A stretch of 35,865 nt of DNA from Paraburkholderia solitsugae (GTDB lineage: Bacteria; Pseudomonadota; Gammaproteobacteria; Burkholderiales; Burkholderiaceae), in the NCBI RefSeq assembly GCF_013177695.1, contig NZ_WOEY01000102.1, forward strand, positions 1-35,865. Reading direction: 5' to 3'. Shown here piece after piece: positions 28,768 through 35,865 of this stretch (within the stretch, counting starts at the first letter, position 1; the number at the start of each line of letters is the position of its first letter). Both the position numbers and the translations under genes were made by a program. The notes under the pieces are model-generated. The model ran no database searches. It was not told the DNA's origin and was given only the letters and a program-made list of their open reading frames with translations.

Positions 28768-28787
28768 ACGCGGTATCAGGACCGCGT
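28768..28787 (+). terminator. Hairpin after the FAH-family gene, possible terminator
   Basis: Perfect 7-bp stem acgcggt/accgcgt (28768-28774, 28781-28787) with a 6-nt loop, 20 bases after the stop. No U-run follows. Confidence 0.35.
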
Positions 28788-28934
28788 CTGTGCGAGCTTT
28801 GTCGTCTAACGAAAGGGTTTCGCCCGATGCCGACCCCACAACACGCCGCTACACTGACTGGCGCGGCGGCGGCCTCGGGATAGCGGCTGTCCGTTGATCG
28901 CGAAACCAGTGCGAAACGAACGCAAACCCGCACG

Positions 28935-28963
28935 CAAGCAGGACACAAGCAGGACACAAGCAG
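28935..28963. repeat. 11-bp tandem repeat, 2.6 copies
   Basis: caagcaggaca repeated at 28935 and 28946, with a partial third copy (caagcag) at 28957. It lies in the 260-bp spacer before the LivK-type gene, where no other element is clear. Confidence 0.6.
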
Positions 28964-29009
28964 CCCATCCGCGGACCATCAAAACGAAAAACCGACGTGA
29001 GGAGACAGC

Positions 29010-30230
29010 ATGCCGCGATTTGAATCCCTTGAACGAGGAACCCGGCGCGCTCGTGCATCGAGCCTGCGCGCCACACCATCGCGGCGCGGGTTCGCCCGTT
29101 TCGCCGCCGCGCTGTGTGCCGCGCTACCCGGCATCGCCCTCGCGCAGGTGAAGATCGGCCTCGTGCTGTCGCTGACCGGGCCGGCCGCGTCGCTCGGCAT
29201 TCCCGCGCGCGACACTGCCACGCTGCTGCCCAAACAGATCGGCGGGCAGAGCGTCGAATACATCGTGCTCGACGACGCGTCCGACACCACGCAATCCGTA
29301 CAGGACACCAAGAAGCTGATCTCCGAGAATCACGTCGACGCGATCATCGGCTCGTCGATCACGCCGAATTCGCTCGCGATGATCGACGTGGTTGCCGATG
29401 GTGAAACACCCATGATCTCGCTGGCCTCGTCGGCGAAAATCATCGAACCCGTGGATGCGAAACGCCACTGGGTCTTCAAGACCCCGCAGACCGACGCGAT
29501 GATGGCCTCGGCGATTGCCGAGCACGCCAGTACGCACGGCGTCAAAACGATCGCGTTCATCGGCCAGGCCGACGCGCTCGGCGAAACCTTTTACGCCGAA
29601 GTCGCGAAGTTCGCGCAACTGCATCACATCAACGTGGTGGCGAGCGAACGCTTCAATCGTACCGATCCGAGCGTGACCGGCCAGGTCCTGAAGATTCTCG
29701 CGACCCATCCGGATGCGGTGGTGGTCGGCGCGGCCGGCACGCCCGCCGCGCTGCCGCCTAAGACACTCAGGGAGCGCGGCTACAAAGGGCTGATCTATCA
29801 CAATCATGGCGTCGGCAATAACGACTTCCTACGTGTATGCGGCGTCGACTGCAACGGCACGTTCCTGCCCGCGAGCCCGGTGCTGGTCGCCGCGCAATTG
29901 CCGGCGGATCATCCGGCCAAACGTCTCGCGCTCGACTACATCGCGCGCTTCGAGGCATTGCGCGGACCGGGCAGCGTGTCGGCGTTCGGGTCGTACACAT
30001 GGGACGCCGGCATGCTGCTCAGCAACGCAGTGCCGATCGCGCTTAAGACGGCCGCGCCTGGCACGCCAGAATTTCGCCGTGCGTTGCGCGATGCGCTGGA
30101 AGCGACGCATGGTCTCGCGGACACCAACGGCGTGGTCAACATGAGCGCCACAGATCACCTCGGACTCGATCAACGGGCGCGTGTGATGGTCGAAATCGAG
30201 AACGCGAAGTGGGTTTATCAGCCGCATTGA
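29010..30230 (+). CDS. ABC transporter substrate-binding protein, LivK-type
   Basis: A 406-residue periplasmic protein. A long basic n-region and hydrophobic core end at IALAQ near residue 46, the signal cleavage site. The mature part opens with VKIGLVLSLTGPAASLG, the mark of branched-chain amino-acid/amide binding proteins, followed by SSITPNSLAM and the FIGQADALGE hinge. In Burkholderia this family binds many acids, including aromatic ones. No permease genes are adjacent. The ATG has GAGGAGAC before it. Position between FAH-family and crotonase genes suggests uptake for the same catabolic unit, as inference. Confidence 0.9.
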   Translation: MPRFESLERGTRRARASSLRATPSRRGFARFAAALCAALPGIALAQVKIGLVLSLTGPAASLGIPARDTATLLPKQIGGQSVEYIVLDDASDTTQSVQDTKKLISENHVDAIIGSSITPNSLAMIDVVADGETPMISLASSAKIIEPVDAKRHWVFKTPQTDAMMASAIAEHASTHGVKTIAFIGQADALGETFYAEVAKFAQLHHINVVASERFNRTDPSVTGQVLKILATHPDAVVVGAAGTPAALPPKTLRERGYKGLIYHNHGVGNNDFLRVCGVDCNGTFLPASPVLVAAQLPADHPAKRLALDYIARFEALRGPGSVSAFGSYTWDAGMLLSNAVPIALKTAAPGTPEFRRALRDALEATHGLADTNGVVNMSATDHLGLDQRARVMVEIENAKWVYQPH

Positions 30231-30327
30231 AATTGCGCCGGTTTTGCGCTGATATAGCGCGGAATGTACCGAATGTGCCCTTGGGGCGACGGTTTCAACA
30301 GACACACCGATAGACGGATTGCTCACC

Positions 30328-31224
30328 ATGTCTCAGGCACCACACAGTAACGACGCGTTTTACGCGCACTACCAGTCGCTGCAATTGCACCGCCATCCGC
30401 ACGGCGTGCTCGAGGTCGTGATGAGCGGCGAGGGTGCGAACAAAAGTGGGCTCGCCACCGCTAACGCGCGGATGCACTTCGAACTCGCCGAAATCTGGCG
30501 CGATATCGATCGGGATCCCGACACGCGTGTCGCGATCATTCGCGGCGAGGGCAAGGGCTTTTCAGCCGGTGGCGACCTGCAACTGGTCGAAGACATGGCG
30601 ACCGATTTCGATGTCCGCGCACGCGTGTGGCGCGAGGCGCGCGATCTGGTCTACAACGTGATCAATTGCAGCAAGCCGATTGTCTCGGCGATGCACGGTC
30701 CGGCAGTCGGCGCGGGGCTCGTGGCCGGGCTGCTCGCCGATATCTCGATCGCGACGAAGTCGGCGCGGATTATCGACGGCCACACGCGTTTGGGCGTTGC
30801 CGCCGGCGATCACGCGGCCATCGTCTGGCCGCTCCTGTGCGGCATGGCGAAGGCCAAGTATTACCTGCTGCTGTGCGAGCCGGTGAGCGGCGAAGAGGCT
30901 GAGCGGATTGGTCTCGTGTCGCTCGCCGTCGACGAAAATGATCTGCTGCCCAAAGCATTCGAAGTTGCGCAAAAACTGGCCAACGGTTCGCAAACGGCAA
31001 TTCGCTGGACCAAGTACGCGCTGAACAACTGGCTGCGCTCGGCGGGACCGGCGTTCGATACGTCGCTGGCACTGGAATTCATGGGTTTCGCCGGGCCGGA
31101 TGTGCGCGAAGGCGTGAACTCGCTGCGCGAGCGGCGCGCACCGGATTTTGGCGGCGCGGACCCGTGGAGTGGACCGCCGCAGCAGACGCCGGGCGGTGGC
31201 GCCTCGGGCGGTGAGCGTTCCTGA
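30328..31224 (+). CDS. Crotonase-family protein (enoyl-CoA hydratase/isomerase-like)
   Basis: A 298-residue crotonase fold. The oxyanion hole is formed by GKGFSAGGDL and GPAVGAG. The positions that hold the two hydratase glutamates (rat E144 and E164) are V132 (GAGLV) and H152 (DGHTRLG), 20 residues apart as in the rat enzyme. Simple hydratase chemistry is therefore unlikely; isomerase, hydrolase, lyase or decarboxylase activity is possible. The C-terminus is a Gly/Pro-rich tail. The ATG at 30328 is preferred to the TTG at 30319. It follows the LivK-type gene by 97 bases, so co-transcription is possible. Confidence 0.88.
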   Translation: MSQAPHSNDAFYAHYQSLQLHRHPHGVLEVVMSGEGANKSGLATANARMHFELAEIWRDIDRDPDTRVAIIRGEGKGFSAGGDLQLVEDMATDFDVRARVWREARDLVYNVINCSKPIVSAMHGPAVGAGLVAGLLADISIATKSARIIDGHTRLGVAAGDHAAIVWPLLCGMAKAKYYLLLCEPVSGEEAERIGLVSLAVDENDLLPKAFEVAQKLANGSQTAIRWTKYALNNWLRSAGPAFDTSLALEFMGFAGPDVREGVNSLRERRAPDFGGADPWSGPPQQTPGGGASGGERS

Positions 31225-31404
31225 AATCGAAGACCGGCGCGTATCGCGCAAAGCCCCGCCGGTCGGCACGTGAGGTGCTGCGCGAGCGAGGCGAACAGCA
31301 GTCCAAATCAGGCGCGGTTCGCAGTTCCACGCGCGGTATGATCGAATCCAGACGCGCGCGGGATGGCGCTCATTTCCTTCCCTTTATGCAGCGAGGCGAC
31401 AAGC

Positions 31405-32214
31405 ATGACCGATACACCTGGCACCACGCCGCCCTTTCCCGGCTTTCCCGGTTTTCCGCCCGCTGAAATGCTCGAACGCATGTGGGGCATGATGCGCCTG
31501 TCGCCGTTCGGCTCCGCGTTTTCGGGCTCGCAGGCTGGCAGCAGCCTCGGGCCCTCGCTGTCGATGATGTCCGACATGATGGCGCCGCTTACGAACGTCG
31601 AAGAACTCGACAAGCGCATCACCGATATGCGAGCGGTCGAGCAGTGGCTCAAACTGAATCTGAACATGCTGCAGTCCGCCATTCAGGCGCTCGAAGTGCA
31701 GCGTGCAACGCTCGCGACACTGCGTGCGTTCGGCGCGTTCGCGCAGTCGTCGATGGCGCAGCCGGCTTCCGCGGCTGCTGAGCCGAGTCCCGCGGCGACC
31801 GGCTGGCCGCATCCACAAGCCGCTTCGGGTTCGACCAGCGCGAGTTCATCGGCCGCCGCCGAGCCGGCCAATGACGAAGGCGAAGGCGACGCCGCCGCGA
31901 CGCCGCCGTTCGACGCCTCCGCCTGGTGGAATCTGCTGCAATCGCAGTTCAATCAGATCGCCCAGTTTGCGATGACACCGCCCACCGCGGCGGCTGCGGC
32001 ATCTGCCGGGTCGGCGCCGGACGCGTCGGAAGGCGCGGCGAGCGCTTCGGCATCGGCAGGGGAAGCGGCTGACGCGCCGGGTGAAGCCGGCACAGACGCG
32101 GCGGCCGCAACCAAACGGCCGGCTGCGAAGCGGGCCTCGACGTCAACTTCAACGTCGACCAAGCGCGAAAGCAGTTCGGGCGCCGGTCCGCGGGCGACGA
32201 AAAAGCCTGGTTAA
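31405..32214 (+). CDS. phaM: Polyhydroxyalkanoate granule-associated regulatory protein PhaM
   Basis: A 269-residue protein. A Pro/Gly/Phe-rich N-terminus (PPFPGFPGFPPAEML) precedes the family core at 64-110 (NVEELDKRI, RAVEQWLKLNLNMLQ, then IQALEVQRATLATLRAFG). A long Ala/Ser-rich region follows, then a Lys/Arg tail (KRPAAKRAS, ATKKPG) of the DNA-binding type. In Ralstonia eutropha PhaM activates PHA synthase PhaC1 and ties granules to the nucleoid, so granule distribution at division is the likely role here. The ATG at 31405 has GAGG upstream. A TATGAT at 31337-31342 is the best -10 candidate. Confidence 0.88.
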   Translation: MTDTPGTTPPFPGFPGFPPAEMLERMWGMMRLSPFGSAFSGSQAGSSLGPSLSMMSDMMAPLTNVEELDKRITDMRAVEQWLKLNLNMLQSAIQALEVQRATLATLRAFGAFAQSSMAQPASAAAEPSPAATGWPHPQAASGSTSASSSAAAEPANDEGEGDAAATPPFDASAWWNLLQSQFNQIAQFAMTPPTAAAAASAGSAPDASEGAASASASAGEAADAPGEAGTDAAAATKRPAAKRASTSTSTSTKRESSSGAGPRATKKPG

Positions 32215-32801
32215 CGGCAGGAATGAAACGGGGCAGCCCGACCCACGCGGCGACGGGGCAAAACCTGACGGAGCGGCGAGGCAAACGGAATGAATTCGCC
32301 GCCTGTCATGGTTTTGACCCCGATCGTCGGCCACACTCGGCGAATCGGGCCGTTTATTGAGAGAGATCAATCAGACGCTGGAATGGCGTCTGCCAACGCA
32401 CGGGATCCGTAAAGTCAGCGTGCTATCATTGTGTAAGCTTTATCTTCTGGCTTTTGGGCGTGCACTGAAAACAACCAATCCAGCCGCCCTTGCTTCATTC
32501 GCCTCCGGAAATCCCGGTGCGGGGCTGGACGGTGCGGGTTCATCGCAAGCCGGCTCGACCTCAGGCATAGGGTATCCCTCACCCACGGTTGGCCGCGTAG
32601 CGCGTAACGTCTAGTTGCGGCGCCGCGCAAACGCGTGGACTTCTTTGCTGCCCGGTGCATCTGGGCGGCCGATTACCGCGTAAAATTGAATGCTTGGCCG
32701 ATAAACGAGGCACAAAACAGTGCGTTTCGTTCGTCATCAGCAAAAGTGCTACACGAAGTAGTGACAGACACAGACAGTATGCGCAGAACAGGGGTGGGAC
32801 T
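32215..32801. other. Gene-free spacer of about 590 bp
   Basis: No protein gene is supported; short frames lack ribosome-binding sites and codon character. It contains a perfect 7-bp hairpin cagacgc/gcgtctg (32372-32378, 32386-32392) and a promoter-like box listed separately. A non-coding RNA or a long leader for the diiron-protein gene is possible. Confidence 0.45.
32421..32429 (+). promoter_or_regulatory. Extended -10 promoter candidate in the spacer
   Basis: TG-C-TATCAT (TG 32421-32422, hexamer 32424-32429) without a good -35. It would start a transcript about 365 bases before the diiron-protein ATG. Confidence 0.35.
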
Positions 32802-33674
32802 ATGAACACCATGCTTTATCCGGAACTTTATAAATCGCTCGAATCCGTTCGATGGGACATGGAGAAAGACATTCCCTGGGACAAGTTCGATGCATCGCTA
32901 TTGACCGACGAGCAGGCCGCGACGATCAAGATGAACGCGATCACCGAATGGTCGGCGTTGCCCGCCACGGAAATGTTCCTCCGTGATAACCATCACGACA
33001 GCGATTTCTCCGCATTCATGAGCGTGTGGTTCTTCGAAGAACAGAAGCATTCGCTGGTGCTGATGGAATATCTGCGCCGTTTCAAGCCGGAAATGTGCCC
33101 GACCGAAGAAGAACTGCACGCCGTGCGCTTCGAATTCGATCCCGCGCCGCCGCTCGAAACGCTGATGCTGCACTTCTGCGGCGAAATCCGCCTGAATCAC
33201 TGGTACCGCCGTGCTGCCGAATGGCACACCGAGCCGGTCATCAAGGCCATCTACGAAACCATTTCGCGCGACGAAGCGCGTCATGGTGGCGCGTATCTGC
33301 GCTACATGAAGAAAGCGATGGTGCAAACCGGCGACATCGCGCGCGCTGCGTTCGCCAAGATCGGCGTCCTGATGGCATCGGCGCGCCGCACGGAAAAGCC
33401 GCTGCATCCGACTAACCTGCACGTGAATCAGGCGCTGTTCCCGCGCGACACGATTCAATCGCGTCTGCCGGATCCGGAGTGGCTCGAACGCTGGCTCGAC
33501 GAGCAGATCCGTTTCGACGACGGCTGGGAAAAGAAAGTGGTTGAGCGGATTCTGCATAACCTGTCGATTCTGTTCGAGCGCACGTTCAATACCGCGCAGG
33601 AATTGAACCGTTATCGCAAGGAAGTCGTCGCGCGCTTGCAGGCCGATCAGAAATCGGCTGAACAGCCGGCTTGA
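32802..33674 (+). CDS. Ferritin-like diiron protein, acyl-ACP-desaturase-like
   Basis: A 290-residue helical protein. The two ExxH pairs of a four-helix diiron site are E80-Q-K-H83 (WFFEEQKH) and E158-A-R-H161 (SRDEARH). Further acidic ligands are likely E57 (PATEMF) and E128 (CGEIRLNHW). The spacing is that of soluble acyl-ACP desaturases and related ferritin-like oxidases. The reaction could be O2-dependent desaturation or hydroxylation, and the substrate is unknown. The ATG at 32802 is preceded by a GGGGTGGGA purine run. The C-terminal 30 residues form a charged helix. No ferredoxin gene is adjacent. Confidence 0.78.
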   Translation: MNTMLYPELYKSLESVRWDMEKDIPWDKFDASLLTDEQAATIKMNAITEWSALPATEMFLRDNHHDSDFSAFMSVWFFEEQKHSLVLMEYLRRFKPEMCPTEEELHAVRFEFDPAPPLETLMLHFCGEIRLNHWYRRAAEWHTEPVIKAIYETISRDEARHGGAYLRYMKKAMVQTGDIARAAFAKIGVLMASARRTEKPLHPTNLHVNQALFPRDTIQSRLPDPEWLERWLDEQIRFDDGWEKKVVERILHNLSILFERTFNTAQELNRYRKEVVARLQADQKSAEQPA

Positions 33675-33717
33675 TGGATTCTGGTGCGCGGGTTTGAGGC
33701 TGCGGCGTTGAATCTGC

Positions 33718-33747
33718 GGGTTTAAGTCCGCTGGGTTTAAGTCCGAT
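33718..33747. repeat. 15-bp tandem repeat, two copies
   Basis: gggtttaagtccgct at 33718-33732 and gggtttaagtccgat at 33733-33747, differing at one base, in the spacer before the terminator. Confidence 0.6.
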
Positions 33748-33787
33748 CCGGCGCTCGCGCCACGGACTGGTTTTACAGTTTCAGGAA

Positions 33788-33821
33788 CGGCCCGGCAGGC
33801 GTGAGCTTGCTGGGCCGTTTT
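33788..33821 (+). terminator. Rho-independent terminator of the diiron-protein gene
   Basis: A 13-bp stem with two G-U pairs (33788-33800 with 33805-33817), a GTGA loop, and TTTT followed by GCTT. It separates this gene from rfaE2, 59 bases further on. Confidence 0.85.
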
Positions 33822-33879
33822 GCTTCATGCCGTTCGCCGTGTATCGTGGCGGCACTTCTTTTTTCTTTGCGACTCCATC

Positions 33880-34362
33880 ATGGCCGCCACTTTTGAACGC
33901 AAGATTTTTACGCGCGATGCGCTGGTGAAGCTTCGTGCTTCGATGCCTGCACCGGTTGTATTTACCAACGGAGTGTTCGACATCTTGCATCGCGGGCATG
34001 TGACTTATCTTGCCGACGCCAAAGCGCTCGGCGCTTGCCTGATTGTCGGCGTCAATAGCGATGCTTCCGTGCGCATGCTAGGCAAAGGGGATGACCGGCC
34101 GATCAATAACGAGGCTGACCGCATGGCTTTGCTGGCGGCGCTGGAGAGCGTCGATTACGTGGTTTGCTTTGGCGAGAAGACGCCGGTGGAACTGATTTCG
34201 GCACTGCGGCCGGATGTGCTCGTCAAAGGCGGCGATTACGACATGGATGCGTTGCCGGAGTCGGCCATTGTGCGCGGATGGGGTGGGAAGGCTTTGGCGA
34301 TTCCCTTCGAACATGACCGGTCGACCAGCGCGCTGCTGAAGAAGGTTCGTACGCAGGGGTAA
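33880..34362 (+). CDS. rfaE2: D-glycero-beta-D-manno-heptose 1-phosphate adenylyltransferase
   Basis: A 160-residue nucleotidyltransferase that makes ADP-heptose for the LPS inner core. The HxGH-type motif HRGH is at 37-40, in GVFDILHRGH. The downstream GVNSDASVRMLGKG and LVKGGDYD blocks and the C-terminal STSALLKKV fit the separate RfaE2/HldC form; the kinase half of HldE is not fused here. The ATG at 33880 is chosen because residues before it are unlike the family. No strong Shine-Dalgarno is seen. It is convergent with the small membrane-protein gene, 3 bases away. Confidence 0.94.
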   Translation: MAATFERKIFTRDALVKLRASMPAPVVFTNGVFDILHRGHVTYLADAKALGACLIVGVNSDASVRMLGKGDDRPINNEADRMALLAALESVDYVVCFGEKTPVELISALRPDVLVKGGDYDMDALPESAIVRGWGGKALAIPFEHDRSTSALLKKVRTQG

Positions 34363-34365
34363 TCG

Positions 34366-34605
34366 TTACTGCGGCAGCGCCGATGCAGCGATCGGCGGCG
34401 TGGGCGCCGGGCCGCCTACGACCGCCTGGTCGGCGGCTTCGGCAGCTGTGACGGGTTGCACCTTCAGCCACTCTGCATGGAACTGGCGGTTCAGATGGTT
34501 AGGCTCGCGGCCGCCGGCTGTGGGTGTCGGGCCGAATACGCCGCGCATCGCGACGAATGCCAGCATGTTGGCAAGAAACAATATGGCGATCAGCCAGCGC
34601 AGCAT
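34366..34605 (-). CDS. Small membrane protein, unknown function
   Basis: A 79-residue protein with an N-terminal membrane segment (MLRWLIAILFLANMLAFVAM), then a polar periplasmic region with HLNRQFHAEWLKVQPV and a Pro/Ala tail. No known domain is recognised. The ATG at 34605 is chosen because it opens the membrane helix and has GGGGAA upstream. It follows coaX by 53 bases, so it is the last gene of the birA-coaX unit. It could be a shortened form of a longer membrane protein. Confidence 0.65.
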   Translation of the reverse strand: MLRWLIAILFLANMLAFVAMRGVFGPTPTAGGREPNHLNRQFHAEWLKVQPVTAAEAADQAVVGGPAPTPPIAASALPQ

Positions 34606-34658
34606 CGTTAGTATTCCCCGTCCATAAGTTCTGCCGCCGTTATCCGTCGGGTCGCGAC

Positions 34659-35474
34659 TCAGGCGTTGCGTTCCATCGCACGTTCGGCGGCAATCAGCGC
34701 AAGCCCTGACAACACCAGCGAATCGTGGCGAGTATGCGGCACTTTTAGCGCACTTGTCACTTCGTCCACGGCGCCGCCGCTCACCACCAGGCGCACCGGC
34801 ACCTGCCATTCCTCCTGCAAGTCACGCCACATCCGCTCGATCAGCCCGGCTTGCGCCAACGTGCATCCGGCTGACAACGAGCGCGGCGTATCGGTCGCGA
34901 AGAACGGGCCGTGGCGTTCTCGATCGGACGTGGCGTTCGCATCGAGCAAGCCGCGCGCCGCGTTGGCGTCGAGCGTCGGCAGTTGTGCCGTGTGCTCGCC
35001 TAGCGAGCGCATCATCAAGGTCCAGCCCGGCGCAATCAGGCCGCCGACAAAGCAACCGTCCGCACGCAACGCTTCAAGCGTGGTCGCCGTGCCGAACGTC
35101 GCAATGAGCAGATTCTCGCCGGGAAACGCCGCGTGTGCCCCAATCAGGCCGGCCCAACGATCGCTGCCGAGTGCATGCGGCGTCGTGTAGCTATTGGTCA
35201 CGCCGCATTGCTGCGCGCAGGCGCGGATCGTCGTGCGCGGCAGTTGCGGCCAGTGGGCGTCGAGTAGCGCGGTAATCCGTGCCGCGACACTTTCGCCCGC
35301 GACGTTCGATAACCATGCGCCACCTGGCGCCGGCAGAGTCGACCAGTCAGGCTGGTCAGCGCCGCCGTGCGCGAGCGCGCCGGCCGCGATTTGCGTACCG
35401 TCCGGCTGTACCAGCGCCCACTTGATACGGCTATTGCCCGCGTCGATCAACAGATAAGGCGCGCCGCTCGTCAT
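34659..35474 (-). CDS. coaX: Type III pantothenate kinase
   Basis: A 271-residue CoaX that phosphorylates pantothenate, the first step of CoA synthesis. The ASKHA phosphate-1 motif LLIDAGNSRIKWA has D11. GSDRWAGLIGA, the ATFGTATT phosphate-2 loop and the GGLIAPG segment follow. The start overlaps the birA stop by 4 bases (ATGA), so translation is coupled. The pairing of birA with coaX is common in Betaproteobacteria and Pseudomonas. Confidence 0.96.
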   Translation of the reverse strand: MTSGAPYLLIDAGNSRIKWALVQPDGTQIAAGALAHGGADQPDWSTLPAPGGAWLSNVAGESVAARITALLDAHWPQLPRTTIRACAQQCGVTNSYTTPHALGSDRWAGLIGAHAAFPGENLLIATFGTATTLEALRADGCFVGGLIAPGWTLMMRSLGEHTAQLPTLDANAARGLLDANATSDRERHGPFFATDTPRSLSAGCTLAQAGLIERMWRDLQEEWQVPVRLVVSGGAVDEVTSALKVPHTRHDSLVLSGLALIAAERAMERNA

Positions 35475-35865
35475 GCCGCACCGTCGGCCAGACGCAGCGA
35501 AACGTCACCGGTCGCGACGGTTAAACGCCCGGCAGCCGTGTTGAGCAGCAGTTGCCCGCGCTCGTCCACACCCGCCGCCACGCCGCGCGCCAACTCTTTA
35601 CCTTGTTCGAGCAAAACGACTTCGCGGCCCGCGTAAGCGTGCACGGCATTCCAGCGCGCCTGGAACGGCGCGAAGCCTTCAGCGCCGAAGCGCTGCAACG
35701 CGGGTTCGAGCGCGTTCAGTTCCGCCGCCAGCGTATCGGTGAGGTTCGCGTTCGGCAGGGCGCGTTGCAGCGCGGTCGGCACGGTGCCGCGCGCTTGCGC
35801 CGGCACGTCGGCGTTCAGCGCGCCAACCTTGGCGGCGAGCTCCTCCGCGCCCTTCACATTGGTGC
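35471..35865 (-). CDS. birA: Biotin-protein ligase, C-terminal part (truncated by window edge)
   Basis: About 130 residues of the C-terminal end of biotin-[acetyl-CoA-carboxylase] ligase. Visible are the FQARWNAVHAYAGREVVLLE segment and the C-terminal SH3-like domain (GVDERGQLLLNTAAGRLTV and then a GDVSLR end). The start and catalytic domain lie beyond 35865. The stop overlaps the coaX start by 4 bases. It attaches biotin to carboxylase carrier proteins. Confidence 0.88.
   Translation of the reverse strand, partial: TNVKGAEELAAKVGALNADVPAQARGTVPTALQRALPNANLTDTLAAELNALEPALQRFGAEGFAPFQARWNAVHAYAGREVVLLEQGKELARGVAAGVDERGQLLLNTAAGRLTVATGDVSLRLADGAA

Noticed and set aside
32215..32801. tRNA or other known RNA in the long spacer
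   Set aside because: No T-loop GGTTCGA-type sequence with matching acceptor arms, and no 6S or tmRNA-like ends were recognised.

Overview
The window is a high-GC, gene-dense piece of a betaproteobacterial chromosome. Codon use, protein-family content (DUF1840, DUF3567, PhaM, a two-gene methionine synthase, CoaX next to BirA) and gene order all point to Burkholderia sensu lato, most likely Paraburkholderia chromosome 1. This is inferred from memory of such genomes, not from a search. No tRNA, rRNA, CRISPR array, prophage or intact insertion sequence was seen. Most of the region reads as ordinary core chromosome.

Layout. Bases 1-262 hold a repetitive extragenic element, followed by a secreted alpha/beta hydrolase on the minus strand. 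From 8865 down to 2132 runs a minus-strand block: a LiuR-type MerR regulator, aceK, a beta-carbonic anhydrase, a thiolase, an SDR, an acyl-CoA dehydrogenase and a YchJ-family protein. It closes at a clear terminator near 2050. A metallo-beta-lactamase-fold hydrolase diverges from the regulator across a MerR-type inverted repeat. An ABC-F ATPase with a structured leader follows, then a DppA-like peptide-binding protein. Next come a BtuF-like protein, an SDR, dsbA, a SPOR protein and argS, all minus strand. The DUF1840 gene and its strong terminator are followed by a small secreted Lys-rich protein, the two metH genes, a DUF3567 gene and a decayed pcaD remnant. A DUF3108 protein and an IclR regulator diverge from a FAH-family hydrolase, a LivK-type binding protein and a crotonase-family protein. 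The right end carries phaM, a ferritin-like/acyl-ACP-desaturase-like diiron protein, rfaE2, a small membrane protein, coaX and the 3' end of birA.

How the genes fit together. The left half joins acyl-CoA breakdown (acyl-CoA dehydrogenase, SDR, thiolase) to control of the isocitrate branch point (AceK) and to bicarbonate supply (carbonic anhydrase), under a regulator of the branched-chain-acyl-CoA type. That suggests a switch for growth on acyl-CoA-yielding substrates. The IclR/FAH pair looks like a small catabolic unit for an aromatic-type acid, possibly extended by the binding protein and crotonase downstream. The argS-to-BtuF run and the birA-coaX run are housekeeping.

The items most worth a second look are the LiuR-like operator and its unusual gene set, a crotonase lacking both hydratase glutamates, the pcaD pseudogene, the nested hairpin before the ABC-F gene, the split metH, and a 49-codon reading frame with a good Shine-Dalgarno site but an ACG in the start position. 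No clearly new system was found.
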